Positions 59,661 through 64,000 of a DNA stretch of 64,000 bases are shown here, piece by piece. Position numbers and translations under genes: made by a program. Numbering within the stretch: the first letter of the stretch is position 1; the number at the start of each line of letters is the position of its first letter. The DNA comes from Doryteuthis pealeii (lineage: Eukaryota > Mollusca > Cephalopoda > Myopsida > Loliginidae). The notes beneath the pieces were generated by a model. It made no database searches. It was not told the DNA's origin and saw nothing but the letters and a program-made list of their open reading frames with translations. The DNA is taken from the NCBI GenBank assembly GCA_023376005.1, contig CM042152.1:86683569-86747568 (forward strand), written 5' to 3'.

Positions 59661-60176
59661 ACCAAGAACACCTATGCTTAATTAATTAAGAGTATATAAT
59701 AAAGAAATATATATATATATATATATATATGTTGCATACCCTTTCTTTACTTCTATTATTCTTCTGCTCATCTTTGGTATCTTACGTTCTTCTTATAGCA
59801 TCTCTTCTAACGTCTGGACTTCATCTTTCTCTGTTCTTGTTGGTTGGTCGTCCTTGATTCATTTCTTCTTCTAGGTCAGTCTTGTTGCCAAGACATTCAT
59901 CAACCACAAAACCATATTATTTATTTAACTAAACATATTTCTCTAACATAGCGTGCATCTGCAGTGAGTCCCAGCTAAGGCATCTTATCTGCCTGACATC
60001 CAAGCTGGAACTGAGAGCCAACCAGGTCCCACGTGACTTCATGTATTTCGCGGGCATTCTGTAATATTCCATGGAAAGTCCTGCCCGTGATATGAAAAGG
60101 GGCCATCCCTTCAGAAATACAGGGGGTTGACAATAATCTATGCATAGATTATGTAACATATATATATATATATACA
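59661..60176. other. Intergenic DNA, nothing recognised
   Basis: Includes a (TA)n run at 59,707-59,731. The minus-strand frame 59,929-60,177 has no motif. Confidence 0.5.
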
Positions 60177-60178
60177 TA

Positions 60179-60737
60179 CAGGGTGTCTGGGATCAATTTG
60201 ACATATTTATATTTGGTTATTTTTCTCAGTAGGTTGGAGGTATTGATGCACACTATGCATCATTTAAAAGTTTGGACCCTTCATGATGACAGATAGAATG
60301 GATGACTGGAACCCACCTGAATCATGGACAAGAATAACTTGTATCATGATGATCTGCACCGGCCATCAAAATAAGGAGATTATGGTTGCTGAACACTGTA
60401 AAAACAATCTAAACTCACCAGATCTTAACTCCATGGATTATTATGTATGTGGCACTGTTGAGAAAGACACCAATCATTGTGCCAGTACTAAAAAAGCCCA
60501 GTTAATCAACAGAATTAAGATAGTTTTTGAGACCCTTCCCAGTGAAACTGTAACATGAGCTTACTCCAAGTTCCGGAGCAGGATTGAGGCTTTGATTGAC
60601 ACTAATAGTGGTTATTTTGTGTGAAACTTGTTGTCAGTAGTGTAATTTCTGTTTCTTTACAATCCATTAAATTTTGTAGTTACCAAGCACTTTTTCTTTT
60701 TCCTTATAACACTATCAAATCTATCCCGAACACCCTG
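60179..60737 (+). mobile_element. Internally deleted mariner-type transposon
   Basis: The ends CAGGGTGTCTGGGAT and ATCCCGAACACCCTG are inverted repeats and are flanked by TA on both sides (60,177-60,178 and 60,738-60,739), the target duplication of Tc1/mariner elements. At 559 bp it is under half the usual 1.3 kb: the N-terminal and first-Asp part of the transposase is gone. It cannot move on its own. Confidence 0.85.
60340..60624 (+). pseudogene. Mariner transposase C-terminal remnant
   Basis: SPDLNSMDYYVCGTVEK matches the SPDLNPxDYxxWGxxE block holding the last catalytic Asp of mariner/Tc1 DDE transposases. ALINRIKI-type residues follow, then an in-frame TGA at 60,556, and the frame continues as AYSKFRSRIEALIDTNSGYF. 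Upstream, the QDxAPxH region with the second Asp is frameshifted. The WG tryptophan has become Cys. Confidence 0.85.
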
Positions 60738-60746
60738 TATATACTA

Positions 60747-60983
60747 TGTTGTCGGGTGGCCTAAAGTCGGTATCAGTTAGTCAGCGAGGGAGTCTATCCC
60801 CTTTTCACTTGCCAAGGAGATTATTTTAGCGTCAGAGGTGGAGGGCCACACCTACCGTCAGCTCCTTATTTTACTGCACAGATCTCTGTGCTACTCATAC
60901 GCTGAGTTGGCGAAGACCAGTATCGAACTAGGAACCTTGTGGTTTCTAGCCGAACACTCTACCGACTGAGCTAACCCGGCCCA
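60747..60983 (-). mobile_element. tRNA-Lys-like SINE S3, full length
   Basis: On the minus strand the head reads GGGTTAGCTCAGTCGGTAG, then ACCACAAGGTTCCTAGTTCG (B box), the body AACTCAGCGTATGAGTAGCA, GAGCTGACGGTAGGTGTGG and GGGATAGACTCCCTCGCTG, and ends near GGCCACCCGACAACA. It begins within 10 bp of the mariner end. The head resembles animal tRNA-Lys. Confidence 0.85.
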
Positions 60984-61568
60984 TTATAGTATGCTATATT
61001 TATAAAGATAGAGTGCTCAGTATCATTGATAGAGCATTTATATGTAAGAAACTGATAGCTACCAAGCACTGTTGACTTCATGCTATGCTACCCTATGTAT
61101 TACTAAACTTACCTATAAAATTATGCATGAATTCTGAGGAACTTTTATGGGTACAACAACTAAATATATTAATATATACAACCTATGAAAAAATCAAGTC
61201 AAAAATTCATAATTTGTTAGACTTCTTCCCTAAATCTAAATTTCTGTTGCATTAAAACATGTATATATAAAATAAATATTTATTTATATAGATAAAATTC
61301 CTGCTAGGTAGGTGAATAATTTTTCTCACTTGATAAACAGACTTAAAAACTCAAAAATAACTAAAATTGTAACCTTGGTTACTGTCAGATTGCAAAAACT
61401 GATGCTGCCAAACATAAGAATTGTTCTAAAATATAACAGGGTGACCAAATATTTTTGGTTATTTCAGCAGAAAATCAAATATTATTTTATAAATGAGTTA
61501 TCACATAATGTTTTAAAAAGATAAAAAAATATTAAACACCTATTCTTGAAATAATTCATTAAATGGCT
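60984..61568. other. Intergenic DNA, nothing recognised
   Basis: AT-rich; the frame at 61,312-61,524 is short and without a motif. Confidence 0.5.
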
Positions 61569-61571
61569 AAT

Positions 61572-61617
<46 letters not shown>
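61569..61617. repeat. Compound microsatellite (CA)n(TA)n
   Basis: Short CA run followed by a long TA run, directly before a hairpin repeat. Confidence 0.9.
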
Positions 61618-61620
<3 letters not shown>

Positions 61621-61650
61621 GAGAGTAGGGTTGGAGTAAATCTGACAGAA

Positions 61651-61734
61651 TGTGGTAAAGAATAGAGGGAAAACGTGGACAAAAAGAGCAACATTACTCT
61701 TTTTGTCCATGTTTTCCCTCTATTCTTTACCACA
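61651..61734. repeat. 38-bp-arm inverted repeat (hairpin)
   Basis: 61,651-61,688 and 61,697-61,734 are reverse complements with one mismatch, separated by 8 bp (CAACATTA). The arm sequence (TGTGGTAAAGAATAGAGGG...) also occurs singly in the b segments near 47,440-47,490 and, diverged, near 8,300. It was therefore a repeat arm before the palindrome formed. Confidence 0.9.
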
Positions 61735-61748
61735 TATATATATATACT

Positions 61749-61765
61749 GACTCACTTATAGCTTT

Positions 61766-61799
<34 letters not shown>

Positions 61800-61822
61800 A
61801 TATAAGCTATAAGTAAGTGAGT
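61749..61822. repeat. Second hairpin with TA-rich loop
   Basis: ACTCACTTATAGCTT and AAGCTATAAGTAAGTGAGT are inverted around a TA microsatellite; the right arm has 4 extra bases. Confidence 0.8.
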
Positions 61823-62009
61823 ACACTGTTGAATTGAACATATATATATTCTCGTCCACAAGATGTGCCAATGGCACAGATTTTCCATGACTCTTCCATG
61901 GCTCCCAATCCTATCAGACATCAGGTCCTTTACACAGCATCCAGTATCTGTGTAGGGCAGATTTGATGTAAATTTTGCTGACCAAACCACACTGTTGTTT
62001 TGAATTCTT

Positions 62010-62013
<4 letters not shown>

Positions 62014-62054
<41 letters not shown>
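62014..62054. repeat. (TA)n microsatellite
   Basis: TA run upstream of the S2 element. Confidence 0.9.
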
Positions 62055-62055
<1 letters not shown>

Positions 62056-62104
62056 TAAAGTCACTAGAAGAGGAATATTAACCTACTCTAAACAAATCGT
62101 AAAA

Positions 62105-62349
62105 ATCTAAGAAGTCCGTTTAGTGTAGGGGTCATGGGATCGGCCTGTCAGCTTGGCAGTCCGGTTTCAAATCACGCACAGGGCGGTCTTCCGATCTATA
62201 GCTCTGCTGATGAGGCCTAATAGGCCGAAATGTACATACAGAGATTGATTTTTCTCGATTTGTTTAGCCATACATTTAAATAGGTATTCCCGCCTAATTC
62301 ATTATTAATTAATTAATTTTCAAAATTAGGTACGACTCCAATTAAGCAC
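62105..62349 (+). mobile_element. tRNA-headed SINE carrying a hammerhead ribozyme (family S2)
   Basis: An A-box-like stretch (GTTTAGTGTAGGGGTCATGG) and a B-box-like GGTTTCAAATCACG lie about 40 bp apart, followed by a complete hammerhead core (62,202-62,243), TCTCGATTTGTTTAGCC and the arm CAAAATTAGGTACGACTCC, which matches the right arm of 854-1142. The left arm is absent here. Order tRNA-like head, ribozyme, arm is shared by both copies. Confidence 0.75.
62202..62243 (+). ncRNA. Hammerhead ribozyme, complete core
   Basis: Stem I: CTCTG with CAGAG (5 bp). Core: CTGATGA. Stem II: GGCCT-AAT-AGGCC (5 bp, perfect). GAAA follows. Stem III is a minimal ATG/CAT within the palindrome ATGTACAT, and the cleavage triplet is ATA (NUH rule satisfied) just before CAGAG. 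Short palindromic stem III is the style of hammerheads thought to act as dimers in retroelements. All invariant core bases are present. Confidence 0.75.
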
Positions 62350-62552
62350 TTGTTCTCCCAAAAATTGTCGGCAAAAAAGCCATTCCAAACATACCTTGTT
62401 TACAACTTATCATATATATATATATAAACTGCAAGAATTCAGAACAAGAAGCTTCAGTCTAAACTTGAAATTACATCCCATACCACAAAAGCTTACTAAA
62501 GAGTGTGTCCCTCTCTTTCAGCTTCAAGTGATACACCTTGGTACTTCCGCTG

Positions 62553-62558
<6 letters not shown>

Positions 62559-62594
<36 letters not shown>
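62559..62594. repeat. (GA)n microsatellite
   Basis: Pure GA run; frames crossing it on both strands are artefacts. Confidence 0.9.
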
Positions 62595-62596
<2 letters not shown>

Positions 62597-62639
62597 GTCT
62601 GTACCAAATATATATATGTTGAAAGGATTAACAAATAAA

Positions 62640-63795
62640 GGAAAGAAAATGTTGAAATATCAAACAATTTACTCTGATGAAGGCCGTTATTCTTTGTATG
62701 CTTAAAGATAACACCAATAAGCAAGTAACTATTATCATTTTTTTTCTAAGTCTAAAAGGTTATTTTTTTTCTAAACCAAAGATGTCACGATCTTATCATT
62801 TTTGGCCAAATATAAAACCAAAAAGTATAAATAACTAAAAATGTATGTACTTTTGTTTTGACTACTACATATTCCTATTTTTGTTACAGGGTTTCAATGC
62901 TGTAGAATTTGGTAATAAATGATACGTAATAATTTTGGTTTTGATTGTGTTATATTTCACTTGAAATAATAAAATGCTCTTATCTTAGATTTACAAGAAA
63001 ATTCAATTATTTTTATATGGTTCAAAATGATTAATGTTTTCACCTAGTTATAATTTCTATAGTAACCATGGGATTCCCATGTGTAGAGATACTACGCTTT
63101 GATCCTAGATAGGATTACTTAACTATAGATTTGCGATTCTAACATTTTTATGGGAACTATGCTTACACACACAAGAAAACTTGTATGTTATGTGTGGAAT
63201 TTATAAGCAAGAAAAGAAATTTCCAAATTGGTTTGTTTACTCAATACTTATTATTTTGTAGGTTTAATTTTAACAACCAAATAAAATTATCTTTAATATT
63301 TTCAAGTTGATAACATAAAATCTAGCTTAAGAACTCTAGTGGCTTACCAAGGAAAATAAAATCCAATTCAATTTTAAATCTTATTTTCTAAAGGGTGAAA
63401 AATAAAGATAAAAAAACTTCAAATTCTATACAAAGAATGGAAAACAGTTTTCTACCACAACAAAATATGATAATACATTACGATTAAAAATGGGCAATTG
63501 ACACAATCATGTTCATTCATATTGGATACACTTTCCTTCTAAAGTCAATATTCAACTGCCTTTCAATGGGAGAGGGGTAATATGTGGGTCACACACTTGT
63601 GTACTATAGGAAAAGATTTTAAAAATTTCAGTCTGAGTTCTCTCTTTGGAGTAATGTGGATTTACCACCCCCTGATTCCTTGAAAAGGAAGTTACAGGAT
63701 AAGGTACACTTTACGTTTTGCTCCTTCAGAGATGAGAATACACATGAAGTGCAGATGTATAGATACCATATTTTGACCCCAGTTTGAAGGCAAAG
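62640..63795. other. Intergenic DNA, nothing recognised
   Basis: No family or coding signal recognised. Confidence 0.5.
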
Positions 63796-63800
63796 AAGAA

Positions 63801-63838
63801 ATTGACCTTGTGTCACATCCTGCTCGTGCGGAGGGGTT
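63801..63838 (+). mobile_element. SINE family S1, tail only
   Basis: ATTGACCTTGTGTCACATCC, CTGCTCGTGCGGAGGGG: the last 40 bp of an S1 element, 5'-truncated. The minus-strand frames over it are not genes. Confidence 0.7.
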
Positions 63839-64000
63839 TAGGTACCTGATATGTATACCGAAAAGGAAGGGTACCCTTAATGGAAAATTGTGATATTGTG
63901 AAAAGTACCTGGTACCTAAGAATAACATTTATGGTTAAATCCTACTTAACGGGCATAAATTCCACCATCGTATGTTACCCCGTCGAAAGAAAAAAAAATA

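Noticed and set aside
60900..60983. Possible tRNA-Lys gene on the minus strand
   Set aside because: The head is followed by the S3 SINE body and lacks a paired acceptor stem. Copies elsewhere are truncated at varied points, as expected for SINEs.
63628..63928. Minus-strand frames of 62 and 78 codons near the window end
   Set aside because: They cross the tail of an S1 SINE (GCDTRSI comes from the tail itself) and show no domain.

Overview
The window looks like AT-rich, gene-poor genomic DNA from an invertebrate animal. Evidence for this is the dense set of decayed interspersed repeats (tRNA-headed SINEs, Penelope-like, LINE, mariner and hAT remnants), the long (TA)n, (GA)n and (CA)n microsatellites, and the lack of any convincing exon. 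A lophotrochozoan, probably a mollusc, is my best guess from the repeat types, but no single-copy gene confirms it. I see no intact host gene. Almost all open frames here are short and come from repeats or microsatellites.

Layout. 1-10,500 is a mosaic of SINE copies, an inverted-repeat element carrying a tRNA-like and hammerhead-like core, Penelope-like (PLE) termini, and copies of an unclassified repeat of about 570 bp (called R600 here). 10,508-49,320 is a segmental duplication with the order a1-b1-x-c1-b2-a3-b3-c3. Segment a is about 2.5 kb, b about 10 kb and c about 1.5 kb. b1 (12,979-22,991) and b3 (37,700-47,825) are near-identical and clean. b2 (25,186-35,220) carries the b3 variants but is full of single-base insertions and deletions, as expected of an unpolished long-read copy. 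49,231-64,000 is again a repeat mosaic. It holds a palindromic PLE terminus, a hAT-type element with an 8-bp target duplication, a LINE reverse-transcriptase tail, an internally deleted mariner element, tRNA-Lys-like SINEs, and a second copy of the tRNA plus hammerhead SINE at 62.1-62.35 kb.

Main theme. Hammerhead-ribozyme-like cores (CTGANGA, short hairpin, GAAA, then a very short, often palindromic stem III) recur in several unrelated repeat families. The best one (62,202-62,243) has all three helices and sits directly behind a tRNA-like Pol III head. That makes a SINE-ribozyme composite the most interesting candidate here. PLE-type hammerheads are already known in animals; the SINE-borne version and the in-frame overlap with the PLE coding tail deserve checking.
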